64,000 nt of DNA, taken from assembly GCA_025455885.1 (NCBI GenBank), contig JALOLR010000001.1:257441-321440 (forward strand), given 5' to 3'. Shown here piece by piece: positions 17,050-27,226 of the stretch. The DNA comes from Acidimicrobiales bacterium. GTDB taxonomy: Bacteria; Actinomycetota; Acidimicrobiia; Acidimicrobiales; Acidimicrobilacustridaceae. How positions within the stretch are numbered: the stretch's first letter is position 1; each line of letters opens with the position of its first letter. The notes beneath the pieces are model-generated. The model saw only the letters and a program-made list of their open reading frames with translations, did no database searches and had not been told where the DNA came from. A program made the translations under genes and the position numbers.

Positions 17050-18285
17050 ATGTCGGACGGTGATCCGCTGGTCCAGCCCCCTGAGCACCTGCAGTCGGCG
17101 ATCGCCGGCGACTCGCTCCTCCTGCTCGACTCCATGGCCGGATCCACGTTCACCTTCTCCGGTGGTGCGGCGTTCGTGTGGACGTCGACCGTCGGCCCCC
17201 CGCTCCGGCCCTCCGACATCGCGCGTGAGATGGCCGAAGACATCGGGGGATCTGCCGACGATCACCTCCCCTACGTGCAGCGAACCGTTCGGCAGCTCCT
17301 CGACCAGGGCCTCCTCGTCCACGCCCGAAGTACGACAGCGAACCCCCGACCCGCACCGCCGCCCATCGCTCCGTCACGCTCCCGCCGGCTCGCACAGATC
17401 CGGGGTGCCCTGGCCGGCCGGAGCGGGCCGGCCTGCACCGTGGCGACCGGGGCCACGACGACCGAGCTCGTGAGCGACGACCCGGGGGACGGCCGGTTCC
17501 TCGCCGCAGCCCTCGCGTCGATGAAGGCCGAGACCAGCCAGCCGCCCGAGCACCAGATCGCCACCGTCCGCTCACGTCGCGCCGAGTTGCCGTTCCGCCT
17601 CTTCGTCGACGGCCGCCGACGACACCGCGCCGCCAATCGGGACGAGCTGCTCCGCCAGGTGGTGTTCGAGCTCAACGCGCTCGCCCGAGCCGTGAGCGGA
17701 GCCGCCGTCGCGCTCCATGCAGGGGCCGTCGAGCTCGACGGCAGGGTGCTGCTCGTCGCCGGGGAGAGCGGCGCAGGCAAGAGCACGCTGACCGCCGCCC
17801 TCGTCCAGCGCGGGGCGAGCTACCTGACCGACGAGGTGGCCGTCGTCCGCCTCCCCTCCGGTGGGGTCGCACCCTTCCCGAAGCCGATCGACCTCTCGTC
17901 GACGAGCCGGCGGCTGCTGGGGATCGCACCACCCCCCGAGGTCGGCGGCGAGGACCCGGTCGAGAAGCTTCCGCTCCCCGCGCCCTCCCTCGGCCCGACG
18001 TCGACCGGTGGCACCGCAGCCGCCGTCCTGGTGCTCGATCCGGAACCCTCCGGCCCGCATCCGATCGACGGCCCCGAGGCACGAGCGACCACCGTCCTCC
18101 GTCACGCGTTCCGCGAGCCGTTCGATCAGCCGTCGGGCGGCGAGCTGCTCCAGGCGCTGGTCGAGTGGTCGTCGAGGACCACGATGGTCCGCCTGGGCCG
18201 TGTGCCGCTCCCTGCCGCGTGCGACGTGGGGCTGGGCCTGCTCGCCTCGAGCCGTGCCGAAGCACGGACGCCACCGGGAGCGTGA
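17050..18285 (+). CDS. PqqD domain-HprK-like kinase fusion (copy B)
   Basis: A 411-residue paralogue of kinase A with the same plan. Residues about 12-92 form a degenerate PqqD-like domain (LLLLDSMAGSTFTFSGGAAFVW, then QRTVRQLLDQGLLV). A middle region ends in DELLRQVVFELNALA. The HprK-like domain starts at ALHAGAVELDGRVLLVAGESGAGKS (Walker A 238-245), followed by SYLTDEVAVV and VAPFPKPIDLS, closely matching copy A. The N-terminal CxxC of copy A is absent. The ATG at 17050 fits a TAGCGT -10 box 7 nt upstream and the lack of a ribosome site. It is followed 74 bp later, same strand, by its own Tat-exported partner. The kinase substrate is unknown. Confidence 0.8.
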   Translation: MSDGDPLVQPPEHLQSAIAGDSLLLLDSMAGSTFTFSGGAAFVWTSTVGPPLRPSDIAREMAEDIGGSADDHLPYVQRTVRQLLDQGLLVHARSTTANPRPAPPPIAPSRSRRLAQIRGALAGRSGPACTVATGATTTELVSDDPGDGRFLAAALASMKAETSQPPEHQIATVRSRRAELPFRLFVDGRRRHRAANRDELLRQVVFELNALARAVSGAAVALHAGAVELDGRVLLVAGESGAGKSTLTAALVQRGASYLTDEVAVVRLPSGGVAPFPKPIDLSSTSRRLLGIAPPPEVGGEDPVEKLPLPAPSLGPTSTGGTAAAVLVLDPEPSGPHPIDGPEARATTVLRHAFREPFDQPSGGELLQALVEWSSRTTMVRLGRVPLPAACDVGLGLLASSRAEARTPPGA

Positions 18286-18347
18286 GTCGTCCGGCCCCTT
18301 TTCCGGCGCGAGACCCTGGGGTGCAGGGGGAGCCGGGATAGGCGTTG

Positions 18348-18353
18348 TAGGGT
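18348..18353 (+). promoter_or_regulatory. -10 box for leaderless Tat protein B transcript
   Basis: TAGGGT lies 6 nt before the ATG at 18360. There is no Shine-Dalgarno sequence, so a leaderless mRNA is likely and this gene need not depend on read-through from kinase B. Confidence 0.55.
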
Positions 18354-18359
18354 TCCCCG

Positions 18360-19130
18360 ATGTCCGAGATCGAAGGTGTGGCCAATCACATGGACGCCGT
18401 GGACCGACGGCGGTTCCTCGTGAAGGCGGGAGCCACCGCCGCCGTCGCCGGTGGTCTCTGGGCCGCTCCGGAGATCCTGACGCCCAGCCGGGCCTTCGCC
18501 GGCACCAGCTGCGTGCTCAGAGCATCGACCTTGAACAACGCCTTGACGCCACCACAGTGGCGGACCCTGTCATGGCCGGCGTCCGGCTCCTATCCCGCTG
18601 TCGCACTGACCGTTCCCCCCGCGTCGAACATTGCGATCGGCAGTCCGAGCCCGAACACCGGCAACGCCTCCATCAGAGTCCCCGTCCTCACGGGGGTCGG
18701 CGTCCCGAGCGTCCCGGTGTTCTACTTCGATCTCAACGACGCCGACGGCACTGCCGGTGGCGGCGAGGGTTGGACCACCACCTTCGTGTTCTCGGTACCC
18801 GTCTTCAACGTCGAGTTTCGCGTCTGGGACATCGATCGCAACACGACGAGCGATGGGAACGGTCAGAACTACCGAGACTCGGTCAGCGTGACGGCCACGG
18901 GAGGGGCCACGGTGTCCGGGACGGCTCCGGGAGGCGGCGTGTCCGGGACCCCAGCGGGGCCGTTCCTCGGCGACATCGTGGGCAACGAGTTGGAGACCCG
19001 ATCATACGTCGACTTCTTCCTCAGTGGCGCCGTCACGAGCTTCACCCTCGTCTACAGGAACGCCATCCCAGCCGGTCAGGACGGAACCCGGATGATCATC
19101 GGGATCGGCGACATCGGCTTCTGCCGATAG
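18360..19130 (+). CDS. Tat-exported beta protein (copy B)
   Basis: A 256-residue secreted protein of unknown function. Arginines at 16-18 (DRRRFLVKAG) start a Tat signal whose hydrophobic core ends in LWAAPEIL at 33-40, mirroring LWVTPTVL of copy A, with likely cleavage after SRAFA at 47. The mature protein is Thr/Gly/Val-rich; the segment VEFRVWDIDRNTTS followed by DSVSVTATGG looks like a jelly-roll adhesive or carbohydrate-binding sandwich. Cysteines lie at residue 51 and at 255, the penultimate residue. The start at 18360 is supported by the adjacent TAGGGT box; an internal ATG at 18390 is less likely. It pairs with kinase B upstream and converges with the M15 peptidase gene. Confidence 0.78.
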   Translation: MSEIEGVANHMDAVDRRRFLVKAGATAAVAGGLWAAPEILTPSRAFAGTSCVLRASTLNNALTPPQWRTLSWPASGSYPAVALTVPPASNIAIGSPSPNTGNASIRVPVLTGVGVPSVPVFYFDLNDADGTAGGGEGWTTTFVFSVPVFNVEFRVWDIDRNTTSDGNGQNYRDSVSVTATGGATVSGTAPGGGVSGTPAGPFLGDIVGNELETRSYVDFFLSGAVTSFTLVYRNAIPAGQDGTRMIIGIGDIGFCR

Positions 19131-19148
19131 GCCTTCGAGCCGGCTCGG

Positions 19149-20204
19149 TCAGGCGGGCGCCGCGACCGCGGACGTCGTGGGAGAGGTCGTGGGCGTTGTC
19201 GTGGGATCCGGGACCGAGATCGCAGCGGTCCCCGCAGGCGGGGGCACGGTCACCGTGCGACAGCCCAACAGCACGTTGGTGCCCGGCGCCACCTTGTCGA
19301 TCGGGTAGACGCACACCTCCCACACGCCCGGATCGGCCGGCACGGTGACGTCGATCCCGTGGGGCTGCGACGAGTACGACGGGTACGCCGCCCCCACGTC
19401 CGGCCGGGGCGTGTTCGCCACGTGGCTGCCGCCCCACCACGGGCCGATGTACACGTGCACGTCGATGGGTGACACCTGGTCGGGGTCGAGCGCCCAGCCG
19501 AGCACCCGGAACCCGCCCGCCACCGGCCACACCGCCTCCAGGTTCCCGATCGGGCTCCCGCTCATCGGCAGGGTGTTGTACAGCCCGAAGTACTGGCCGG
19601 GGAACAGCTTGCCGCCGTCACCGATCCACTCCCAGTGCCACGGCTCGGGCACCGGGCCGCCCTGCTTCATGCCCTTCGGGTGGATCCAGCCGAAGATGCC
19701 GGCGTTGGCCACCAGCCACGCGTAGCCCGGGCTGTCGAAGGTCATCGGCGCCGAGCCCTCGCGCCAGTCGACCGCCTTACCCCACCCGTGGTTCGACGTG
19801 CCCGGCACCGCCGCCATGTGGCACGCCCCCCGGGCGCACCACGACTCGCGCGCCGCCACCTGGCCGGCGTAGTCGCGGTAGCAGCTCGACGGCGTGATCG
19901 TCACGCCGCCCGCCTTGGCCGCCGAGATCATCTCCCGCATCGACTGCGCCATCTCCCAGTACACCTTGCAGCCCGGCACGACCTCCACCAGGCGCTCCGC
20001 CCCCAGCTGGCCGTTCGACGCCCCGAACACCGGGTTGGCCCGGTTGTTCTCGTCGAGCTGGTAGCAGGCCGCGCCGACCAGCGTCAGCACCACCACCATC
20101 GCCGCCATCACCACCGCCGGACGACGGCGACGCCCGCGACCGACCGCAGCGGGCGGCGGGCCGGCGGGGGAGAGGAAGGACGCGGGGACGGACGGCACGG
20201 TCAT
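19149..20204 (-). CDS. Secreted M15-family D-Ala-D-Ala carboxypeptidase-like protein
   Basis: A 351-residue VanY-like zinc peptidase that probably trims peptidoglycan stem peptides outside the membrane. A transmembrane or signal segment (VVMAAMVVVLTLVGAAC) at 31-47 follows a basic stretch; GAAC could be a poor lipobox. The zinc motif SNHGWGKAVD supplies His139 and Asp146, and EPWHWEW supplies Glu187 and His190. Residues about 215-325 form a second Trp/Pro-rich beta domain of unknown role, then a Thr/Pro tail. The ATG at 20204 has GGAG 7 nt upstream; the open frame to 20561 runs back through the tig promoter and is not coding. Divergent from tig. Confidence 0.85.
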   Translation of the reverse strand: MTVPSVPASFLSPAGPPPAAVGRGRRRRPAVVMAAMVVVLTLVGAACYQLDENNRANPVFGASNGQLGAERLVEVVPGCKVYWEMAQSMREMISAAKAGGVTITPSSCYRDYAGQVAARESWCARGACHMAAVPGTSNHGWGKAVDWREGSAPMTFDSPGYAWLVANAGIFGWIHPKGMKQGGPVPEPWHWEWIGDGGKLFPGQYFGLYNTLPMSGSPIGNLEAVWPVAGGFRVLGWALDPDQVSPIDVHVYIGPWWGGSHVANTPRPDVGAAYPSYSSQPHGIDVTVPADPGVWEVCVYPIDKVAPGTNVLLGCRTVTVPPPAGTAAISVPDPTTTPTTSPTTSAVAAPA

Positions 20205-20340
20205 CGACAGCTCCGGGAGAAGAGGCGGCTCCAGGGGTGATCGGCACGCACGACGCAGCACTTCAGCCCCGATCTCGGCACGGCGGCGCCGAGCCCGGGC
20301 CACGCCCTCCCCGCCGGTTCGGGCCGTCGCCGCCCCCCGG

Positions 20341-20346
20341 TACACT
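20341..20346 (+). promoter_or_regulatory. -10 box of the tig-clpPX operon
   Basis: TACACT lies 9 nt before the GTG start of tig, in the 151-bp gap between the divergent M15 peptidase and tig. A near-leaderless transcript is likely. Confidence 0.5.
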
Positions 20347-20355
20347 CGCCGGACT

Positions 20356-21831
20356 GTGAATGCCACCGTCGAGCCCCTCGAGGGCAACAAGGTCAAGCTC
20401 TCGATCGAGGTCGACGAGGACGAGTTCGAGACGGCGGTCGACGCCGCCTTCCGCAAGATCGCCAAGGAGGTGCGCATCCCCGGGTTCCGCCCCGGCAAGG
20501 CCCCCCGCCGGCTCCTCGAAGCCCGCCTCGGCGTCACCGCCGGCCGGGTCCAGGCCCTCAACGACGCCCTCCCCGACTACTACCTCGCCGCGGTGCGCAC
20601 CCACGAGGTCGACGTCATCGCCGCCCCCGAGTTCGACGTCACCTCCGGCGAGGAGTCCGGCCCGGTGGTGTTCGACGCCGTCGTCGAGGTCCGCCCCACC
20701 GTCGAGGTGCCCGGCTACCGGGGCCTCGTCGTCACCATCCCCTCCCCGGTGGCGAAGGACGACGAGATCGACGCCCAGATCGAACGCATCCGCGGCCAGT
20801 ACGCCGAGCTCGAGGTCGTCGAGCGGGCCGCCACCTCCGGCGACTTCGTCACCATCGACATCGAGGGCAGCCAGGACGGCGAGGTGCTCGAAGGGCTCGT
20901 CGCCACCGCGTACCTCTACGAGGTCGGTTCCGGCGGCGTCGTCCCCGAGCTCGACGACGCCCTCGAGGGCGCCGAGGCCGGTGCCGAGCTCGGCTTCGAC
21001 GCCGACCACCCCAACAACTCCGACGACACCCCCGAGGAGCCGCTGCACTTCTCGGTCACCGTCGCCGAGGTCAAGGCCAAGGTCCTGCCCGACCTCGACG
21101 ACGCCTTCGCCTCCGAGGCCTCCGACTTCGAGACCCTCGTCGAGTGGCGCGACGACCTCGTCAACCGCATGAACGACGTCAAGCGGGCCCAGTCCGCCAT
21201 GGCGCTGCGCGAAGGCATCGGCCAGGCCCTCGCCGAGCTCGTCACCGACGAGCTGCCCGACCCGCTCGTCGGCGCCGAGATGCAGGAACGCCTCCAGGAC
21301 ATGGCCCTGCGCCTCGAAGCCCAGGGCATGACCCTCGACCAGTGGATCCAGATGTCGGGCACCGACCAGGAGCAGTTCGTCGCCGACCTCCGCGAGACCG
21401 CCACCACCGCCGCCAAGGTCGACCTCGCCCTGCGCGCCGTCGCCGCCGCCGAGGGCCTCGAGGCCGACGACGACGACCTCGCCACCGAGTTCGCCGCCGT
21501 CGCCGAGCGCGTCGGCACCGACCCCGACGAGGTGCGGGCCCGCATCGACGAGAACGGCCAGGGCCCCGCGGTGCGCGCCGACATCGCCAAGCGCAAGGCC
21601 CTCGACTGGCTCGTCGAGACCGTCACCATCGTCAGCGACGACGGCGACCCCATCGACCGCGCCCAGCTCGAGATCGTCGAGCGCCCCGAACCCGACACCG
21701 AACCCGACGCCGGGCCCGAGGGTGCCGAGGCCTCCGCCGATAGCGTCGGCGACGACACGACGACCGGCGACGACCCGGCCGACGACACCGACACCCCCGA
21801 GGCGTCGACCAAGGAAGGGACCAGCGAGTGA
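20356..21831 (+). CDS. tig: Trigger factor
   Basis: The ribosome-associated chaperone and peptidyl-prolyl isomerase, 491 residues. The N-terminal ribosome-binding signature [19 protein letters not shown] lies at about 38-56. The FKBP-like domain ([19 protein letters not shown] and a Glu/Asp-rich run) follows, then the helical C-domain. The last 55 residues are an acidic, Thr/Asp/Glu-rich disordered tail, making it longer than the usual 430-450. It starts with GTG and its stop overlaps the GTG of clpP (GTGA), so chaperone and protease are co-translated. Confidence 0.97.
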   Translation: MNATVEPLEGNKVKLSIEVDEDEFETAVDAAFRKIAKEVRIPGFRPGKAPRRLLEARLGVTAGRVQALNDALPDYYLAAVRTHEVDVIAAPEFDVTSGEESGPVVFDAVVEVRPTVEVPGYRGLVVTIPSPVAKDDEIDAQIERIRGQYAELEVVERAATSGDFVTIDIEGSQDGEVLEGLVATAYLYEVGSGGVVPELDDALEGAEAGAELGFDADHPNNSDDTPEEPLHFSVTVAEVKAKVLPDLDDAFASEASDFETLVEWRDDLVNRMNDVKRAQSAMALREGIGQALAELVTDELPDPLVGAEMQERLQDMALRLEAQGMTLDQWIQMSGTDQEQFVADLRETATTAAKVDLALRAVAAAEGLEADDDDLATEFAAVAERVGTDPDEVRARIDENGQGPAVRADIAKRKALDWLVETVTIVSDDGDPIDRAQLEIVERPEPDTEPDAGPEGAEASADSVGDDTTTGDDPADDTDTPEASTKEGTSE

Positions 21832-22499
21832 CCATCTCCAACGGTGCAGGCGCCAACGACCACCGGGCCTCCAACTACATCCCCAACCCGGCGGTCCTCT
21901 ACGAGACCAGCCGCGGCCAGACCATTCAGGCCGACCTCTACTCGCGGCTGCTCAAGGAGAACATCATCTTCCTGGGCACCCCCATCGACGACACCGTCGC
22001 CAACCTCATCTGCGCCCAGCTGCTCCACCTCGAGTCCGAGAACCCCGACCGCGACATCAGCATCTACATCAACAGCCCCGGCGGCGACATCACCGCGCTG
22101 TTCGCCATCTACGACACGATGACGTTCGTCAAGCCCGACATCGCCACCATCTGCTTCGGCCAGGCCGCATCGGCCGCCGCCGTCCTCCTCGCGGCCGGCA
22201 CCAAGGGCAAGCGACTCGCCCTCCCGCACGCCCGCGTCCTCATCCACCAGCCCTACGCCGGCGCCCAGGGCCAGGCCACCGACATCGAGCTGGCCGCCAA
22301 GGAGATCCTGCGCATGCGCAGCCTCCTCGAGGAGATCCTCGCCGCCCACACCGGCCAGACCGAGGAGAAGGTCCACCGCGACACCGACCGCGACTTTGTA
22401 ATGTCGGCGGAGGAAGCCAAGGAGTACGGCATCATCGACGAGGTCATCTCGGCCCGCCAGCTCGCCGACATCTCCGGTCCGATCACCGCAGTCCAGTAG
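21828..22499 (+). CDS. clpP: ATP-dependent Clp protease proteolytic subunit
   Basis: A 223-residue serine protease subunit that forms the tetradecameric chamber served by ClpX. The nucleophile is in [18 protein letters not shown], the histidine in [14 protein letters not shown], and the aspartate region in [19 protein letters not shown]. The oxyanion segment [18 protein letters not shown] is intact. It overlaps tig by 4 bp and is followed 40 bp later by clpX. Many actinobacteria have tandem clpP1-clpP2 here; only one clpP is present at this locus, so any second copy must be elsewhere. Confidence 0.97.
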   Translation: MTISNGAGANDHRASNYIPNPAVLYETSRGQTIQADLYSRLLKENIIFLGTPIDDTVANLICAQLLHLESENPDRDISIYINSPGGDITALFAIYDTMTFVKPDIATICFGQAASAAAVLLAAGTKGKRLALPHARVLIHQPYAGAQGQATDIELAAKEILRMRSLLEEILAAHTGQTEEKVHRDTDRDFVMSAEEAKEYGIIDEVISARQLADISGPITAVQ

Positions 22500-22539
22500 C
22501 ACCCGACCACACGCACACGTCGCAGACCGGGGGAACCAG

Positions 22540-23811
<1,272 letters not shown>

Positions 23812-23826
23812 GCCGGCGCCGCCCTC

Positions 23827-25128
23827 GTGGACTACCCCGAGGCGCTGCGCTTCCTCGACACCCACATCAACCACGAGGCCACCGCCGGGTTGATCCACGG
23901 GCTGTCGCTCGACGCCATGCGCAGCCTCGTCGGCGTCCTCGGCGACCCCCACACCGCCTACCCGACGATCCACCTCACCGGCACCAACGGCAAGGGCTCC
24001 ACCGCCCGCATGATCAGCGCGCTGCTCGTCGAGCACAACCTCTCCGTCGGCAGCTACACCAGCCCCCACCTCCAGAAGGTCAACGAACGCCTGGCCTGGA
24101 ACGGTGAGCCCATCGGCGACGACGCCTTCGCGGCCCTCGTCACCGAGATGGCCCGCCTCGGACCCCTCTCCGGCATCGAGCCCTCCTACTTCGAGCTGCT
24201 CACCGCCGCGGCGTTCACCTGGTTCGCGGAGATCGCCGTCGACGTCGCCGTCGTCGAGGTCGGCCTCCTCGGGCGCTACGACGCCACCAACGTCGTCGAC
24301 GCCGACGTCGCCGTCGTCACCAACGTCGGCCGGGACCACACCGACGGGCTGGGCGACTGGCGCCGCCGCATCGCCGACGAGAAGGCCGGCATCGTCAAGC
24401 CCGACTCGCTGCTCGTGCTCGGTGAGACGGCCCCCGACCTTGTGCCCACCTTCCTCGCCGAAGGGCCCCGCGAGGCGTGGCGGCGCGGCGAGGAGTTCGA
24501 CGTCGTCGACGACCTGCCCGCCGTGGGCGGACGACTCGTCACCGTGCGCACCCCGCACGGCGAGCTGTCCGAGCTGTTCCTCCCCCTCCACGGTCGCCAC
24601 CAGGCCGACAACCTGGCCGCCGCCGTCGCCGCCGTCGAGGGGTTCTTCGGACGGGCCCTCGACGCCGACGTCGCCCGCCAGGCCCTCGCCGGCCTCACCA
24701 TGCCGGGGCGCTTCGAGGTGGCCCGCCGCTCGCCCCTCGTGCTGCTCGACGGCGCCCACAACCCCCAGGGCGCCCTCGCCGCCGCCGACACCCTGGCCAC
24801 CGAGTTCGACGTCCCCGGGCGGCGCGTCCTCGTGGTGGGGCTGTTGCAGGGGCGCGACCCGTTGGAGATGCTCGAGTCCTTCGACGCCCGCCGCGCCGAC
24901 CTGCTGATCGCCTGCACGCCGGATTCGCCCCGGGCGCTGCCGGCCGAGGAGCTGGCCGCGGTGGCTCGGCGCCTGCCGGTGCTCACCGAGGTGGTGGCCG
25001 ACCCCGCCGCCGCCGTCGCCCGGGCCCTGGCCGTCTCCACCGACGACGACGTGGTGCTGGTGGCCGGGTCGCTCTACCTGGTCGGCGCCGCCCGCACCGC
25101 CCTCGCCGAGCTGGATCAGGACGATTGA
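23827..25128 (+). CDS. folC: Folylpolyglutamate synthase/dihydrofolate synthase
   Basis: A 433-residue Mur-ligase-family enzyme that adds glutamate to (dihydro)folates. The P-loop is HLTGTNGKGSTARMI (about residues 43-57), followed by SYTSPHLQKVNERL, the VEVGLLGRYDATNVV metal/ATP segment, VGRDHTDGLGD, and LLDGAHNPQG in the C-terminal ligase domain. It begins with GTG 15 bp after clpX. Next to clpX and followed (after a 13E12 gene) by ndk, this is a common actinobacterial arrangement, here interrupted by the HNH gene. Confidence 0.95.
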   Translation: MDYPEALRFLDTHINHEATAGLIHGLSLDAMRSLVGVLGDPHTAYPTIHLTGTNGKGSTARMISALLVEHNLSVGSYTSPHLQKVNERLAWNGEPIGDDAFAALVTEMARLGPLSGIEPSYFELLTAAAFTWFAEIAVDVAVVEVGLLGRYDATNVVDADVAVVTNVGRDHTDGLGDWRRRIADEKAGIVKPDSLLVLGETAPDLVPTFLAEGPREAWRRGEEFDVVDDLPAVGGRLVTVRTPHGELSELFLPLHGRHQADNLAAAVAAVEGFFGRALDADVARQALAGLTMPGRFEVARRSPLVLLDGAHNPQGALAAADTLATEFDVPGRRVLVVGLLQGRDPLEMLESFDARRADLLIACTPDSPRALPAEELAAVARRLPVLTEVVADPAAAVARALAVSTDDDVVLVAGSLYLVGAARTALAELDQDD

Positions 25129-25198
25129 CCCGCGCGCGGCCGCCGCCGGGCCGCGCGCTCCGGTCGCTCGGCTGCTCGCGAATCTTCCTCGAAAGGGG

Positions 25199-25227
25199 TT
25201 GCGTACACGCGTTCGATGTGGCAGGAT
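25199..25227 (+). promoter_or_regulatory. Promoter with candidate SOS (LexA) box upstream of 13E12 gene
   Basis: TTGCGT (25199-25204) and CAGGAT (25222-25227) are spaced by 17 bp. Overlapping the -35 and spacer is CGTACACGCGTTCG (25202-25215), one base away from the mycobacterial-type LexA core CGAAC-N4-GTTCG. A bound repressor would block this promoter. Confidence 0.5.
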
Positions 25228-25298
25228 GAGGTCCTTCCCCATCGACGCCTCGCCGGTTCCGGCGGGCGCCCCGGTCCGGTGCCGACACGAGGTCCGAC

Positions 25299-27080
25299 AT
25301 GGCGATGGTGGATGTGAGTTCCGCAGCGGCACCGACCGTCGCGTCGGGTCCGCCCGGCCCTCCGGCCGGAGTGGTCGAAGCCAGGGCGGCGCAGGCCGTC
25401 GTCGAGCGCCTGCTCGCCTCGTTCGACCCCGCGCTGGTCACCGTCGGGGCCGCGGCCGAGCTCGTCGAGGTGTTCGCCTCCATCGAGAACCTCGGCGCCG
25501 CCGGCAAGGCGCTGGCCGCCAAGCGGGTCGCCGATGGCGGCACCTGGCGCCGCCAGGGCTACAAGAACCCCGCCGAGTGGTTGGCCCGGCGCTCGGGGGC
25601 CAAGGTCGGCGACGCCGTGGGCGTGCTCCGCACGGCCGACGCCCTGCACGGCCTCGAGGCCACCACCCAGCGGTTCAAGGCCGGGCTGCTGTCGCCCCGC
25701 CAGGCCCGGGCGGTGGCCGGCGCCGCCTCGGCCGACCCTTCCGCCGAGGGCGCCCTCCTCGACGCCGCATCGCGCGGGACGCTCGACGACCTCGAGCGCA
25801 CCGCCCGCCTGGTCCGCCAGGCCGCCTCCACCGAGACCGACGCCGCCCGGCGCCGGCGGTTGCACCGCGACCGTTCGGTGCGCACCTGGATCGACGACGA
25901 GACCGGCGCCGGGTGCGGCCAGTGGCGCCTCCCACCCGACGCCCACGCCCGCCTGGTGGCCTCCCTGGCCGGCGGCGCCGACCGTGCCTTCCGCCAGGCC
26001 CGGCGCGAGGGCCGGGTCGAGCCCGCCGCGGCCTACACCGCCGACGGGCTCATGGCCCTGGTCGACCACGACCGCGGCCTCGGCTCTGCCCCGGGTGGCC
26101 CGGGCGGAGCGCCCACCGGTCCCGCACCGACGCCTCGTGCTCCCGCTCCCGTAGGCGCCGCTCCTGTAGGAGCCGAACCCGTGGGCGTTGCCGACCGTGC
26201 GGGTACCGCTGCTGCGGCCACCGCCGACCCTTCGGGCACCGCCAACCCCGCGGGCGCTGCCGACCGTGCGGGTACCGCTGCTGCGGCCACCGCCAACCCC
26301 GCGGGCTTCGCTCCCAGGGGCCTCGCCGCTCCCGCGGGCACCGCTCCGGCCGTGCCGTCCCACCCGCCGGCGTCGCCAGCAACGTCCGAGGCGCACGCGT
26401 CGCCTGCGGGCCCGCTCGGGCCGGGCGCCCCGCCCGACGACGGGCCCGACCCGCCGCCCGGGCGCAGGCCGACCACCCGGTCGGGTTCGTGGCGAGACAC
26501 CAAGATCCTCGTTCGGGTCGACGAGTCGGCCCTGCGCAGGGGCGAGGTCGCCCCGGGGGAGCGTTGCGAGGTCGCGGGGGTGGGCCCCGTGCCCGTGGCC
26601 GCCGTGCGGGCGTGGATCGCCGAGGGAGCCTTCACCGCGGCGATCGTCGCCGACGGCGTCGACATCCGCGCCGTCGCCCACCTCGGTCGACGGCCCCTGG
26701 CCCAGCAGATCACCGCTCTCCAGTGGATCCACGGCGACCGTTGCGCCGTGCAGGGCTGTGCCCGCACCACCAATCTCGAGATCGACCACGTCGAGCCGTG
26801 GGCCCGCACCCGGCGCACCACCCTCGACGAGCTCGCGCCGCTCTGCCCGCACCACCACGATCTCAAGACCTTCCAGGGCTTCACCCTCGGACCGCTCGAC
26901 GCCGACGGCCGTCGAGCCCTCTCACCCCCGCTCGTGCCCCCGGCACCCAACCCCGAGGCCGGCGCCGCCCTCGACCACCCCGACGAGTGCGGCCCCGGCT
27001 GTGAGACCGATTGCGACGTCGAGGGCACCGACCCTGGCCTCCTGCGTGCCGCCCCGTCGTTGTTCGACGACTCGAGCTGA
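25299..27080 (+). CDS. 13E12/DUF222-family HNH endonuclease-like protein
   Basis: A 593-residue member of the actinobacterial 13E12 repeat family. The N-terminal 245 residues are the helical DUF222 domain (SIENLGAAGKALAAKRVADGG, YKNPAEWLARRSGAKVGDA). Residues about 250-390 are a low-complexity Ala/Pro/Gly linker with a 37-bp DNA repeat. The C-terminus carries the HNH nuclease motif CAVQGCARTTNLEIDHVEPW followed by LAPLCPHHHDLK. Such genes are multicopy and mobile in actinobacteria; their function is unsettled. It sits between folC and ndk, which are often closer together, consistent with an insertion. ATG codons at 25299 and 25305 are both possible. A candidate SOS box lies 84 bp upstream. 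Confidence 0.88.
   Translation: MAMVDVSSAAAPTVASGPPGPPAGVVEARAAQAVVERLLASFDPALVTVGAAAELVEVFASIENLGAAGKALAAKRVADGGTWRRQGYKNPAEWLARRSGAKVGDAVGVLRTADALHGLEATTQRFKAGLLSPRQARAVAGAASADPSAEGALLDAASRGTLDDLERTARLVRQAASTETDAARRRRLHRDRSVRTWIDDETGAGCGQWRLPPDAHARLVASLAGGADRAFRQARREGRVEPAAAYTADGLMALVDHDRGLGSAPGGPGGAPTGPAPTPRAPAPVGAAPVGAEPVGVADRAGTAAAATADPSGTANPAGAADRAGTAAAATANPAGFAPRGLAAPAGTAPAVPSHPPASPATSEAHASPAGPLGPGAPPDDGPDPPPGRRPTTRSGSWRDTKILVRVDESALRRGEVAPGERCEVAGVGPVPVAAVRAWIAEGAFTAAIVADGVDIRAVAHLGRRPLAQQITALQWIHGDRCAVQGCARTTNLEIDHVEPWARTRRTTLDELAPLCPHHHDLKTFQGFTLGPLDADGRRALSPPLVPPAPNPEAGAALDHPDECGPGCETDCDVEGTDPGLLRAAPSLFDDSS
26189..26294 (+). repeat. 37-bp direct repeat within the 13E12 linker
   Basis: Positions 26189-26225 and 26258-26294 are identical over 37 bp with a 69-bp period (23 codons). 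They encode a repeated ADRAGTAAAATA-like segment of the linker, so copy-number change would stay in frame. Confidence 0.8.
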
Positions 27081-27226
27081 CTCTGCACCGGGCCGGTGGC
27101 GGGCAGCCGGCCTTGCCGGATCGCGGCTTCGACCTTCACCTCGACCCGGACCACGGAGTCGAGGGCGGGCCGCGGCGGCGTCACTCGGGCCCAGGCCGTG
27201 ACTTCGACGCCGCGCGGCGCGGCGTC

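Noticed and set aside
19149-20561. M15 peptidase as a 470-residue protein
   Set aside because: The added residues run through the tig promoter region and into tig itself; the ATG at 20204 has a good ribosome site and precedes the signal/membrane segment.
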